NCBI GenBank assembly: GCA_039029355.1
Contig: JBCCGI010000042.1
Span: forward strand, 1 to 64,000
Length of the DNA: 64,000 nt
Source of the DNA: JBCCGI01 sp039029355
GTDB taxonomy: Bacteria > Planctomycetota > UBA1135 > GCA-002686595
Reading direction: 5' to 3'
Below the pieces are notes generated by a model. That model was not told the origin of the DNA, did not search any database, and saw nothing but the letters and a program-made list of their open reading frames with translations. The number at the start of each line of letters is the position of its first letter. Position 1 is the stretch's first letter. This document shows, in pieces, positions 42,659 to 51,369 of this stretch. The position numbers were made by a program, and so were the translations under genes.

Positions 42659-44806
42659 ATGAAGCGACGGATCGGTCTAGGGCTTGGAGCGGTGGTGGCA
42701 GTGCTCGTGGGAGCGGCGCTCGTGCTGCTCGGTGGCGGCGCGCGAGAGGATTCGCCCGCGGACGCGCCCGCACCCGCAGCGGAGCGTGCGCAGCCGCGCG
42801 GGGCGGCGGAGGTCGCGGGCGTGACGGATCCGGGCGCGGATGCGCGCCGGGCGTCCGACGCTGCGCCTGCGCCAGATGCGCCCGACATGCCGGGCGAAGA
42901 GGAACAAGCAGCGGAGCTCGTGGTGCTCGGGCGCTGCCTGACCGAGAACGGCACGCCGGTGGTGGGCGCCGCGGTCGAGCTGCGCATCGACGACCTGCGC
43001 GGGAGCCGGCCGTCGGATCTGAGGAAGGCGAGCACGGGCGCGGACGGACGCTTCCGCCTGGCGATCCCGCGCACGCCGCACTCCGCGCTGCGCCTGAAGT
43101 GCTCGGCCGAAGGGCGCTCGACCGAGAGCCTGGCGCTGGGCGAGCTCCCGGACGCGAACGAGCTGGACGCGGGCGATGTTGTGCTCGAGCGCGGCTGCAG
43201 CTTCTTCGGCAGCGTGAGCACGCCCGACGGGGCGGCGCTGGAAGGGGCGCAGATCGTCGCGCGGCGCGTCGTCGCGGCCGACCGCCAACTGCCCGCAGAG
43301 AGCACGCGGAGCCACGGCATCCCCTCGCGCGCCGACGGCTCGTACGAGACCTGGAGTCTGCCGGCGGACGTGTGGGAGCTCGAGGTCCGCGGTCGCGGCT
43401 TGCGCAGCACCCCGCCGCGGCGGGTCGACGCGAGCGCCGGCGGAGCGAAGCGCATCGACTGGACGGTCGAGCCGCTCGCGCCGATCGCGGGCGTCGTCCT
43501 GCTCGCGGAGGGCGGGCCCGCCGCCGGTGCGCGCGTGACGGCACGCGAGTCCCTGGACGGCGCAGAGGCGACCTTCTCGGCGGTCACGGGTGAGGACGGC
43601 TCGTTCGAGCTGCAGAGCCGCCCCGGCTGGGAGGGCGGCGACGAGGTGCTCGTCGCGCTCACCGAGGGAGGCGACTTCGAGGCCGAGCCTGCGCTCGCGG
43701 CCTTCGGGCACCGCGACGTGGTGCTGCTCGCGCGGCGCAAGCCGCGCCTGGTGCTGCGCGTCGTCGACGGCGCGGGCGCGCCGGTTGCGGACTACGCCTA
43801 TCGCATCAGCCCGAGCGAAGACGTCGGCGGATCGTGGGGCGAGTCGCGCTCCCCCGACGGCATCGTCGAGCTGACGGCGCTGCCCGAGGCGGCGTGGCTC
43901 TTCGTGATCCCGCGCGAGGAGCACCGCGCGCGCGGGCCGGTCGCGCTCCCGCGCTCCGGCCAGCTCGACGTCGAGGTGGGAGACGTCCACCCCCTGACCG
44001 CGACCGTCCGAACGGCCGACGGCGCGCCGGTGCCCGGCGCCACGATCGACGTGGTCAGCCTGCGAACCGGCGCGTCGCGGGGGGGCGCGCAGCTGACGCT
44101 CGACGCGCGCCGCGCGTCGATCTTCTCCGCCAGCGACACGTGGCTTTGGTCGAGCGCCGACACGGACGGAGGCGGGGAGGCGACGGTCGAGCTTCCCGAT
44201 CTAAGCTCGGCCGACCTCGCGCTACGCCTGACCGGGCCGAGCGGCGAGCAGCTGCACGTCCCGGTGGCGCGCGACCAGCGCTCCGCGGAGCTCATCCTCC
44301 CGGCCGGCGGGGCGGTCGCGCTGTCGCTCACGGGCGACTGGCCGCCGGGCCTGCGGCTGCACCTGGTCCACACGACCGTCGGCGCGCTCGAGCCCGTACC
44401 CCGCGCCGGGCTGCTGGCCACCGGCGGCGAGACGGTCACGCTGAGCGGGCTGGCTCCGGGCGAGTGGGAGCTGCGCGCGAACCACGCGAACCGCAGCTAT
44501 CCGCTGCGCGTCGTCGCCTTTGCGGGAGGCGAGAGCCAGGCGTTGACGCTCGACGCCGACGACGTGCTCGCGCCGGCGCGCGAGATCCAGGTGCTGCGCG
44601 CCGACGGGACCGCCTTCGCTGGCGAGGTGAGGCTGGCGCTCGAGACGCGCACCGGACCGCTCGAGCTGCTGCGCGTGCAGGTCGACGGCGGGAGGCTGCC
44701 GCTGCCCGTCCTGCCGCGCGGGGCGTATCGCGTCGCGCTTGGCCAGGGGGCCGAGACCGCGCTGGACGAGGCGGCGTGGGCCGCGCCCGTCTGGCACCTC
44801 CCCTGA
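42659..44806 (+). CDS. Membrane-anchored carboxypeptidase-regulatory-like repeat protein
   Basis: A 715-residue protein with an N-terminal transmembrane anchor or signal (IGLGLGAVVAVLVGAALVLLGGG, about 5-27), a Pro/Ala/Glu/Asp-rich linker to about 88, and six or so beta-sandwich units of the type GRCLTENGTPVVGAAVELRIDD then ADGRFRLAIP, and TVRTADGAPVPGATIDVVSL. The order of anchor, acidic/Pro-rich linker and repeats is the same as in the ectodomains of the two fused sigma factors upstream, but no sigma domain is attached. It may be the ancestral free form or a partner competing for the same signal. The start has GGGAGA 5 bases before it. Confidence 0.78.
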   Translation: MKRRIGLGLGAVVAVLVGAALVLLGGGAREDSPADAPAPAAERAQPRGAAEVAGVTDPGADARRASDAAPAPDAPDMPGEEEQAAELVVLGRCLTENGTPVVGAAVELRIDDLRGSRPSDLRKASTGADGRFRLAIPRTPHSALRLKCSAEGRSTESLALGELPDANELDAGDVVLERGCSFFGSVSTPDGAALEGAQIVARRVVAADRQLPAESTRSHGIPSRADGSYETWSLPADVWELEVRGRGLRSTPPRRVDASAGGAKRIDWTVEPLAPIAGVVLLAEGGPAAGARVTARESLDGAEATFSAVTGEDGSFELQSRPGWEGGDEVLVALTEGGDFEAEPALAAFGHRDVVLLARRKPRLVLRVVDGAGAPVADYAYRISPSEDVGGSWGESRSPDGIVELTALPEAAWLFVIPREEHRARGPVALPRSGQLDVEVGDVHPLTATVRTADGAPVPGATIDVVSLRTGASRGGAQLTLDARRASIFSASDTWLWSSADTDGGGEATVELPDLSSADLALRLTGPSGEQLHVPVARDQRSAELILPAGGAVALSLTGDWPPGLRLHLVHTTVGALEPVPRAGLLATGGETVTLSGLAPGEWELRANHANRSYPLRVVAFAGGESQALTLDADDVLAPAREIQVLRADGTAFAGEVRLALETRTGPLELLRVQVDGGRLPLPVLPRGAYRVALGQGAETALDEAAWAAPVWHLP

Positions 44807-44954
44807 TCTTCGCGGGTTCCTTGGAGACGGCGCTGCGGCGCGCCGGAACCCACACGGGCAGGACCGCATGCTGAGTGGCCTCGCACGCCAGGTCGTGTGG
44901 CGCCCGTGAGCGTGACGGTCTACCGGCAGAGCGCGGTGGGAAACGCGCCGCGCT

Positions 44955-46163
44955 TCACGAGCCTGGAGCCGGCGACACCGCTGGACCCGCAGCCGCCGGC
45001 GTCTCCGCTCGTCCGCAGCCCCAGCGGCAGAGGAGGGCGGTGGCTCCGCACCAGACCGCGAGCTGGAGCGCGACCGCCGGGCCTCCGTCGGCGAGCCGCG
45101 ACGGAAGCCACAGCGTCACCCCCACCGCCAGGAACGCGGCGGCGCGGCTGCGCGTGGGCCGCTCGAGGAACGCGACACCCAGGGCGACCAGCAGGAACAC
45201 GATCAGCCCGTTGTCGTAGACCCGGTGGTAGGTGCCGACGCGCGCGACGACGCCGGCGACCGCAAAGCTCTCGAGCAGCGGCCGCCCGCGCAAGGTCCGC
45301 AGGCCCGCCAGGCCCACGCCGGCGGCGGCGAGGGCGAGGAGGAGCACGGTGCCCGGCCCCCCGAGCCCGCGCTCGGCGAGGAACGACAGCGCTCCGACAT
45401 CCGCGAGCTCGAGCAGCGGCGTGCCCCAGAACATCTGCCCGGTCCACTCGAGCGGATCGGTCGCCAGCCACCGCCACACGAGCAGCGAGCACGCGAGCCA
45501 ATACGCCCCGGCCACCGCGATCGCCGCCCACCGTCCGCGCGCCAGGAACGGAAGCACGAAGGGAGCCGCTACGTTGAGCTTCAGGTTCGCGACGCCCAAG
45601 ATCAGCCCCGACGCGACGCGGCGCCGCTCGAGCGCGAGCAGAAGCGCCAACAGCGCCAGCACGATCGTCGCCGGCTGCCCGAGTCCGATCGCCGTTCCGT
45701 GCGCCGCCGGCGCGAGCGCGGCGGCGGAGAGCAGCGCCGCGCCGCGCTTGCCGAACGGCCTCCCCAGTCTCCACGCCCAGCGCCCGAGCACCGCCAGCGC
45801 GGCCAAGCTGACGCCTGCGAAGATCCAGCGGACCTCGGGCCACGGTGCTCCGTAGAGCACGGCTCCGGAAACGAAGGCCCAGGGTGGGTCGCCGACGACT
45901 CCGGGCGCACCGAGATCGGAGCGCGGCTCGACGCGCCGCGCGACCGCCGCTGCCGCGCGGCCCTCCTGCAGCGCCCAGACGCGCTCCTGCACGTCGTACG
46001 GATTCTGACGGTCGAAGGCGTAGCGCTGCGCCGACCAGCGGATGCGCAGGTCGCCCGCGCCCTCCCCCGCGACCAGGTGCGCGACCCCGCGCGCCGCGTA
46101 GAGCAGCGCCATGCCCGCGAGCAGGCAGGTGAGCGCAACAAGCGGCCAGCTCTTCCCCTCCAT
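44955..46163 (-). CDS. GT87/DUF2029-type membrane glycosyltransferase
   Basis: A 402-residue polytopic protein with about nine to ten hydrophobic helices. It shows features of the polyprenol-phosphate-mannose-dependent GT87 (DUF2029) family: an early RQNPYDVQERV loop segment after helix 1, GDPPWAFV, IGLGQPATIVLALLALLLALERRRVASGLILGVANLKLNVA (the family GQ helix and LK segment), and later YDNGLIV. Such enzymes add sugars from lipid-linked donors on the outer face of the membrane. Its ATG follows the stop of the upstream processive glycosyltransferase by one base (TGATATG), so the two form a tight operon, probably for an exported glycan or lipid-linked sugar. Confidence 0.8.
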   Translation of the reverse strand: MEGKSWPLVALTCLLAGMALLYAARGVAHLVAGEGAGDLRIRWSAQRYAFDRQNPYDVQERVWALQEGRAAAAVARRVEPRSDLGAPGVVGDPPWAFVSGAVLYGAPWPEVRWIFAGVSLAALAVLGRWAWRLGRPFGKRGAALLSAAALAPAAHGTAIGLGQPATIVLALLALLLALERRRVASGLILGVANLKLNVAAPFVLPFLARGRWAAIAVAGAYWLACSLLVWRWLATDPLEWTGQMFWGTPLLELADVGALSFLAERGLGGPGTVLLLALAAAGVGLAGLRTLRGRPLLESFAVAGVVARVGTYHRVYDNGLIVFLLVALGVAFLERPTRSRAAAFLAVGVTLWLPSRLADGGPAVALQLAVWCGATALLCRWGCGRAETPAAAGPAVSPAPGS

Positions 46164-46164
46164 A

Positions 46165-47700
46165 TCAGCTCGTCGACGTAGCGACCCGGCGCCTCAGCCG
46201 CGGCACGCACCACCGCCTTACGCTGGTGTACGCCGAAGCCACGACGATCCAGTGGGCCACAAGCTGCAACACCGCGACCGCCGTGGTCGCCGGCATCGGG
46301 TGCTCGTCCCACCGCACCCAGCGGCAGGCCAGGGCGCACGTCAGCAGCCCCATCAGCGCGAACTGCGGCAGGACGGTCCAGAGCGGCAACCCCGCGTGCG
46401 CCGTCTTGGCCGTGCTGCGAAAGGCGACCGGACGGCGGAGGAGCGTGTGGAGCGCGGCCACCACGTACGCCGGCCAGGTCCCGAAGATCACGGCCCCGGC
46501 GCGCAGGCGAAGGAAGCGCGGCTGGCGGGTGGTCCAGAGCGCGTGCCGCGCGTAGGCGCTCAGCGCGAGGAACGACAGCAGGGTCGGGATCGACGCCGGC
46601 GCCAGCCGCTCGACCACGTCCCATCCGGCGACGAGGCTCGCGGCGATCAGGCCTGCGCCCAGGGCGAACTGAACCGGGACGAGGTAGTACGTGCAGCGAG
46701 CCAGATAGCCGAGCCGCTGGCCCCAGCTCAGCCGAGGCATCACCCGGGCCAGCCGGCCGATCCCCGCTTCGAACACCCCGCTCGACCACTTCAGCTGCTG
46801 GCGCGCGAACGACCCGAAGTCCGCCGGGGCCAGACCCGGTGCGAGGGGCTCGCGCACGTAGGCGGAGCTCCATCCGGCGCCGTGCAGGGCGAGCGACGTT
46901 TCCAGGTCTTCGGCAAGCCCCGGCCGGTAGCCGCCGATGCTCTCGAGCGCGGACCGCCGCAGGACGGCGTTGCTCCCGATCAAGCTCGCCGCGCCCCAGC
47001 GATCCTGACCGGACTGGATCAGCTCATAGAAGTCCTTGGCCGCCTCCGCCGAGGCCCGCGCGACCAGGCTCTCGCGTTCGTTGGAGAAGCTCACCATGAC
47101 CTGCACGAACCCGATCGACAGGTCGTCGAAGGGCTGGAGCGCGCGGTCGAGGAACTCCGGGCGGGGCGCGTGGTCGGCGTCGAAAATGGCGATCAGCTCG
47201 CCGTCGGTCGCCTCGAGCGCGGCGTTGACGTTGCCCGCCTTGTTGTCGTCGCGGTCCTCTCGTCGCAGGTACTCGGCGCCGACCTCGCGCGCCATCTCGG
47301 CGAGCTCGTTGCGGTGCCCGTCGTCCAGCAGGAAGGTGCGGTGGGGGTAGCGCATCGCGACCGCGGCGCGCAGCGTTCGCCGCACGACCGGCGCGGGATC
47401 GTCGTAGGCGGTGACGAAGACGTCGACGGATCGCTGCTTCGAGATCCGACCCGCAGGACGCGGTCGGTAGCTCAGCAGCACCAGCGCGAAGACCGCGAGG
47501 TGGTAGAGCGGAAGAGCAAGCCCTAGCACGGCACCGGCGACGGCCCGTCCCGGACGCTCGGTCGCAAGCGCCTCGTGCACCGTCCATCCGAGCAGGCTGG
47601 CCATGGAGACCAGCGACAGCGCCGCCAAGCCGGCTACGAAGAACCTCTCGCGTCTCGACGGGTCTCGACACCCGCCGGCCTGATCCAGCCGTGTCTGCAT
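46165..47700 (-). CDS. Membrane GT2 glycosyltransferase, cellulose synthase-like
   Basis: A 511-residue processive-type family 2 glycosyltransferase. Two N-terminal helices (about 20-42 and 54-77) precede the catalytic domain: VFVTAYDDP (100-101), RREDRDDNKAGNVNAAL, FDADHAP (DxD at 174-176), LAEDLETSLALHGAGW (ED base at 264-265) and the acceptor-site QQLKW at 301-305, a variant of QxxRW. Four or five C-terminal helices follow. This is the BcsA-like layout without a PilZ domain. I start at the ATG at 47700 (MQTRLDQAGG), because the longer in-frame reading would run into the divergent FG-GAP gene and is Arg/Pro-rich. It is upstream of, and nearly abutting, the GT87 gene. Confidence 0.86.
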   Translation of the reverse strand: MQTRLDQAGGCRDPSRRERFFVAGLAALSLVSMASLLGWTVHEALATERPGRAVAGAVLGLALPLYHLAVFALVLLSYRPRPAGRISKQRSVDVFVTAYDDPAPVVRRTLRAAVAMRYPHRTFLLDDGHRNELAEMAREVGAEYLRREDRDDNKAGNVNAALEATDGELIAIFDADHAPRPEFLDRALQPFDDLSIGFVQVMVSFSNERESLVARASAEAAKDFYELIQSGQDRWGAASLIGSNAVLRRSALESIGGYRPGLAEDLETSLALHGAGWSSAYVREPLAPGLAPADFGSFARQQLKWSSGVFEAGIGRLARVMPRLSWGQRLGYLARCTYYLVPVQFALGAGLIAASLVAGWDVVERLAPASIPTLLSFLALSAYARHALWTTRQPRFLRLRAGAVIFGTWPAYVVAALHTLLRRPVAFRSTAKTAHAGLPLWTVLPQFALMGLLTCALACRWVRWDEHPMPATTAVAVLQLVAHWIVVASAYTSVRRWCVPRLRRRVATSTS

Positions 47701-47915
47701 GCGTTCGTTCGCGAAAACGCCAGACCGGGGCCGCCGCGCGTGGTTGGGGGCCGGGAGGGGACGGCGCGGACTCGTGTCTTCGGCCACGGGTTTCGCCGGT
47801 CTGGAATCGCGCTGGCGGATTTTCGACACCGGCGGCGAGACGCCCTTGGCGCGGCGCGGATGGGCCCTGAGAGGCCTTCCTACGCCCCGCAACCGCCCAC
47901 CCAGGGACCGACTCC

Positions 47916-50744
47916 ATGCGCAGCTACCTGTTGCTAGCCCCCTTCCTTCTGGCCGCCTCGGCGGCGTCCCAGACGTTCCTCGACCCCATCGACGCCCCGC
48001 CCGCCCCATGGCTCGCGGGGGAGCGCTTTGGTACCGCCGTTGCCGGCCTCGCCGACGTCGATGGCGACGGCCTGCCCGACTATGCGGTGGCCTCGGTGCG
48101 ATCCGGGTCGATCGCGCCGGTGGTTCGCGTGTACTCGGGAGCGTCGCACGAGGTGGTGCTCGCGTTCGAGCTCCTCGCGAGCGAAGGCGTCGAGCTGGCG
48201 GGGCTGGGCGACCTGGACGGCGACGCCGTGCCCGAGCTCCTGGTGGGCCAGGCGGGCGCGAACCAGGCGGACGTCTTCTCCCTACGGACCGGGATGCGGA
48301 TCCGCAGCCACTTCGGCCCGACCGCTTCGCGCTTCGGGTATGCGGTGGCGTGCCTGGGCGACATCGACGGCGACGGCGTCCAGGACTATGGCGTCGGCGC
48401 TCCCTGGGACGGTGCGATGGACCGCGGCGCCGTCTCTACCTTCTCCGGGCTCACCGGCGCGCTCATCGAGAAGCGCGAGCACCACTTCAACGACCAGCAC
48501 TTCGGGCGCCAGCTCGCGGCGATCGGCGACATCCACGCGAACGGCATCCTCGACGTCATGTCGAGCGGCTTCGGCGACGGCGCCGAGGATGCCGGCGTGT
48601 GGCTGTTCTCGCCCGGCTATCCGGTCTACCTGCACGTGCACCTCGAGAGCGACGACGTCCTCCACGACTTCGAGTTCGGCCACGCGCTGGCGGGCGTCGG
48701 CGACGTCAACGCGGACGGCCGAGACGACTACGTGATCGGCGATCCGACCGAGAACAAGTTGGTCTTCGCCGGGATCCTCTTCGACGCGGGGGCGGTCAGG
48801 ACGTACTCGGGTCTCGACTCCGCCCTGCTCTGGGTGACCCGTGGCGATGCGAAGGACCAACGCTTTGGCGAGAGCCTCGCCCGGGTCCCCGATAACGACG
48901 GGGACGGGCTGGACGAGGTGCTGGCAGCCGGCATCGACCTGACCGTCGTGCTGTCCGGGAGCGACGGCGCCAGCACACACTTCATCGGCTGGCCCGAAGG
49001 AGAGGCCTTCGACCACGACCGCTTCGAGCTGGTCGGCCTCGGAGACATCTCCGGCGACGGCCTGGGAGAGTGGCTCGTCGGGATCGAGGACGCCGACAGC
49101 GCGGCGCCGGACTCCGGCCTGGCGAGGGTCGTGTCGAGCGAGGTGCCGACCTACAACTCGGTGACCCCGTCACAGAAGCCGCGCACCGGCCGCGCCGTGC
49201 TGGCGCACCCCGACGTCGACGGAGACGGGGTCGGCGACCCGATCGTCGGAGCGCCGCACGACGACGCCGGTGCGCCGGATGGCGGCAGCGTGCGGGCCTA
49301 CTCCGGCGCGACCGGCGCCGAGCTCTGGCAGCGGCTGGGAGGCCTCGGAGCGCAGCTCGGCGTGAGCCTCGCGCTGATCGACGACATCGACGGCGACGGC
49401 GTGCGCGACCTCGCCGCCGGCGCACCGCGCGCGTGGACGTTGGACAGCGGGCTGCCGCCGACGATCACGCGGCGCGGCAAGGTCGAGCTGCTCTCCGGAG
49501 CGACCGGCGCCTGGATCCGCGACGTGGATGGAGACGAGCCGGGCGAGCTCTTCGGCAGCGCGCTGGCCGCGACCTCCGACGCGGACGGAGACGGCTGGGC
49601 CGACCTGGTCGTCGGCGCTCCCGAGCGCACCGGCGGCGGCGGGTTGCTGCCCTGCGCGGGGCGTGCGGGGTTGTACTCGAGTGGCACCGGCCAGCTGCTC
49701 CACGGCTGGACCGGCAGCTGGCCGAACGGCCGGCTGGGCGCGGCCGTTGCGGGCCCGGGCGACCTCGACGGAGACGGGCGCGGCGACTGGGCCTATTTGG
49801 AGCCCGGCCAGGGACGCCTCTTCGCGCGCTCGGGGGCGAGCGGCGGTGTGCTCTGGGACACCCTCGCCGGCGGCGTCAGCCTGACCGCGGCCGGCGACCT
49901 GGACGGGGACGGACTCGAAGAGCTCGCGGTCGGACGCCCCTCCGGCGCGGGCGTGGTTCAGCTCCGTTCCGGCGTCGACGGCTCCTCGCTGGGTACGGTT
50001 GCCGGCGCCGTGACCGGAGCCGACTTCGGCGCCGCGCTCGCCGCCGCGGGCGACGTCGATCTCGACGGCAAGCCGGATCTCGTCGTCGGTAGCCCCGCGT
50101 ACGACCGGCTGATCCTCGGGAGCCTCGTGCTCGACGTCGGACGGGTCGACCTGATCCTGGATCCGTTAGGCGCCGACTCCCGGCGCACCTGGTTGGGCGT
50201 GAGCGCGGGCGCCACGCTGGGCGCCGCGCTCCACGTCGGCGGTGACTTCGATGCCGACGGGCTCGCCGACGTCGTCGCCGGCGAGCCCGGCAACGCTGAC
50301 GCGGCCGGCGGAGGCTGGACGCTGTCGTCCCGCGCGGCGGCGACCGAGCCGTACGGCACCGGCACGCCGTCGTGTGCGGGCACGCACCGGCTCGTCGCGT
50401 CGGCGACGGCGGCGGTCGACTCCGACCTCGTGCTCCGCGCCGATCGGGGGGCGCCCGGCTCTCCGGCGCTGCTCGCGATCGCGCTCGGGCAGGATATGCC
50501 CGGCACCGACTATGGCTTCGGGTTCCTGATGCACGTCGAGCTCTTCTCGATCGTCGTCCAGGGCAGCGCCCTTGCCGACGGCGCGGGGACGGCCGCCTTC
50601 CCGCTTCCCCTTCCGGACGACCCGTCTCTCTCCGGGCTGGAGCTCTTCGCGCAGGCCGCCTTTGTCGGGGCGCCCGGAAGCTGCGGGCTGGCGTTCGGGT
50701 TGTCGTCGTCGGAGGGCCTGAGGCTGACGGTGCAGCCGCAGTGA
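47916..50744 (+). CDS. Secreted FG-GAP repeat protein
   Basis: A 942-residue exported protein with signal peptide (LLLAPFLLAASAASQ) and at least twelve FG-GAP units holding calcium-type loops: LADVDGDGLPDYAVAS, LGDIDGDGVQDYGVGAPWD, HPDVDGDGVGDPIVGAPHD, IDDIDGDGVRDLAAGAPR, and SGATGAxLW strands between. About residues 820-942 are the C-terminal module (GTGTPSCAGTHRLVA to LELFAQAAFVGAPG). This is an integrin-alpha-like propeller array for the cell surface. It is divergent from the glycosyltransferase operon (215-base gap, no gene seen there) and convergent with an ECF gene (2-base gap). The FG-GAP protein at 55992 is a paralogue. Confidence 0.88.
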   Translation: MRSYLLLAPFLLAASAASQTFLDPIDAPPAPWLAGERFGTAVAGLADVDGDGLPDYAVASVRSGSIAPVVRVYSGASHEVVLAFELLASEGVELAGLGDLDGDAVPELLVGQAGANQADVFSLRTGMRIRSHFGPTASRFGYAVACLGDIDGDGVQDYGVGAPWDGAMDRGAVSTFSGLTGALIEKREHHFNDQHFGRQLAAIGDIHANGILDVMSSGFGDGAEDAGVWLFSPGYPVYLHVHLESDDVLHDFEFGHALAGVGDVNADGRDDYVIGDPTENKLVFAGILFDAGAVRTYSGLDSALLWVTRGDAKDQRFGESLARVPDNDGDGLDEVLAAGIDLTVVLSGSDGASTHFIGWPEGEAFDHDRFELVGLGDISGDGLGEWLVGIEDADSAAPDSGLARVVSSEVPTYNSVTPSQKPRTGRAVLAHPDVDGDGVGDPIVGAPHDDAGAPDGGSVRAYSGATGAELWQRLGGLGAQLGVSLALIDDIDGDGVRDLAAGAPRAWTLDSGLPPTITRRGKVELLSGATGAWIRDVDGDEPGELFGSALAATSDADGDGWADLVVGAPERTGGGGLLPCAGRAGLYSSGTGQLLHGWTGSWPNGRLGAAVAGPGDLDGDGRGDWAYLEPGQGRLFARSGASGGVLWDTLAGGVSLTAAGDLDGDGLEELAVGRPSGAGVVQLRSGVDGSSLGTVAGAVTGADFGAALAAAGDVDLDGKPDLVVGSPAYDRLILGSLVLDVGRVDLILDPLGADSRRTWLGVSAGATLGAALHVGGDFDADGLADVVAGEPGNADAAGGGWTLSSRAAATEPYGTGTPSCAGTHRLVASATAAVDSDLVLRADRGAPGSPALLAIALGQDMPGTDYGFGFLMHVELFSIVVQGSALADGAGTAAFPLPLPDDPSLSGLELFAQAAFVGAPGSCGLAFGLSSSEGLRLTVQPQ

Positions 50745-50746
50745 GC

Positions 50747-51337
50747 CTACCTCCCGGTTTCGATCGCCTGGGCGAGACGCGTCAGGGCGCGGTGGAGCAG
50801 GTTTCGGACCGAGTCCTCGGTCCGGCCCATCTCGACCGCGACCTGTGCGCGCTCGAGGCCGACGATGCGCGACAGGAGGATCACCTCGCGGTAGTCCTCG
50901 GGCAGCTCCGCGAAGGCGGCCTCGATCCGTTCGAGCTCATCGGCGGCGACCGCCGCCTGCGACGGCGCCGCGAAGCGCGCGTAGACGTCCAGCAGCTCGC
51001 CCGGCTCGGCTTCGGTCTCACGGCCGGCGTCGCGGCGCTCGGCGCGGTAAAAGGCGCCGCGCTTGCTGAGCTTGCGGAAGGCCGTCGTGTACAGCCACGC
51101 GCGAAACGCGCCCTCGCCCGAGAAGCGGAAGCGCTCGCCGCCTTGGAGGATCTCGCGGCAGACCGTCTGGAGCAGGTCGGACTCGCGCTCCCGCCCGCGC
51201 AGCCTGCGGCCCATGCGCAGGCGCACGTACGCTCGCAGGTCCGGCAGGTGCAGCACCAGCAGCTCCTCGAGCGCACGTCGATCGCCGCGTGCGGCGGCCT
51301 CGGTCAGCTGGTTCAGGTTCGTGTCGTCCGACGCCAT
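50747..51337 (-). CDS. ECF-type RNA polymerase sigma factor
   Basis: A 196-residue sigma factor related to the one at 10427-11014. Region 2: LVLHLPDLRAYVRLRMGRRLRGRERESDLLQTVCREILQGGERFRF, then FRAWLYTTAFRKLSKRGAFYRAERRDAGRE. Region 4: LPEDYREVILLSRIVGLERAQVAVEMGRTEDSVRNLLHRALTRL. No anti-sigma protein is adjacent. It is transcribed away from a receptor Ser/Thr kinase with only 32 bases between the starts, so the two promoters must overlap. This organisation suggests joint regulation and that the kinase modulates this sigma factor. Confidence 0.9.
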   Translation of the reverse strand: MASDDTNLNQLTEAAARGDRRALEELLVLHLPDLRAYVRLRMGRRLRGRERESDLLQTVCREILQGGERFRFSGEGAFRAWLYTTAFRKLSKRGAFYRAERRDAGRETEAEPGELLDVYARFAAPSQAAVAADELERIEAAFAELPEDYREVILLSRIVGLERAQVAVEMGRTEDSVRNLLHRALTRLAQAIETGR

Positions 51338-51369
51338 CGGTCGCGGTCCATGGTAGAAGGAAGCTTCGA

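Noticed and set aside
44807..44954. Short plus-strand frames between the ectodomain protein and the GT87 gene
   Set aside because: No ribosome site, no recognisable sequence and Arg-rich translation; treated as intergenic.
47701..48009. N-terminal extension of the GT2 glycosyltransferase to 48009
   Set aside because: It would overlap the divergent FG-GAP gene, and its translation is Arg/Pro-rich without a helix; the Met at 47700 opens the normal N-terminus.
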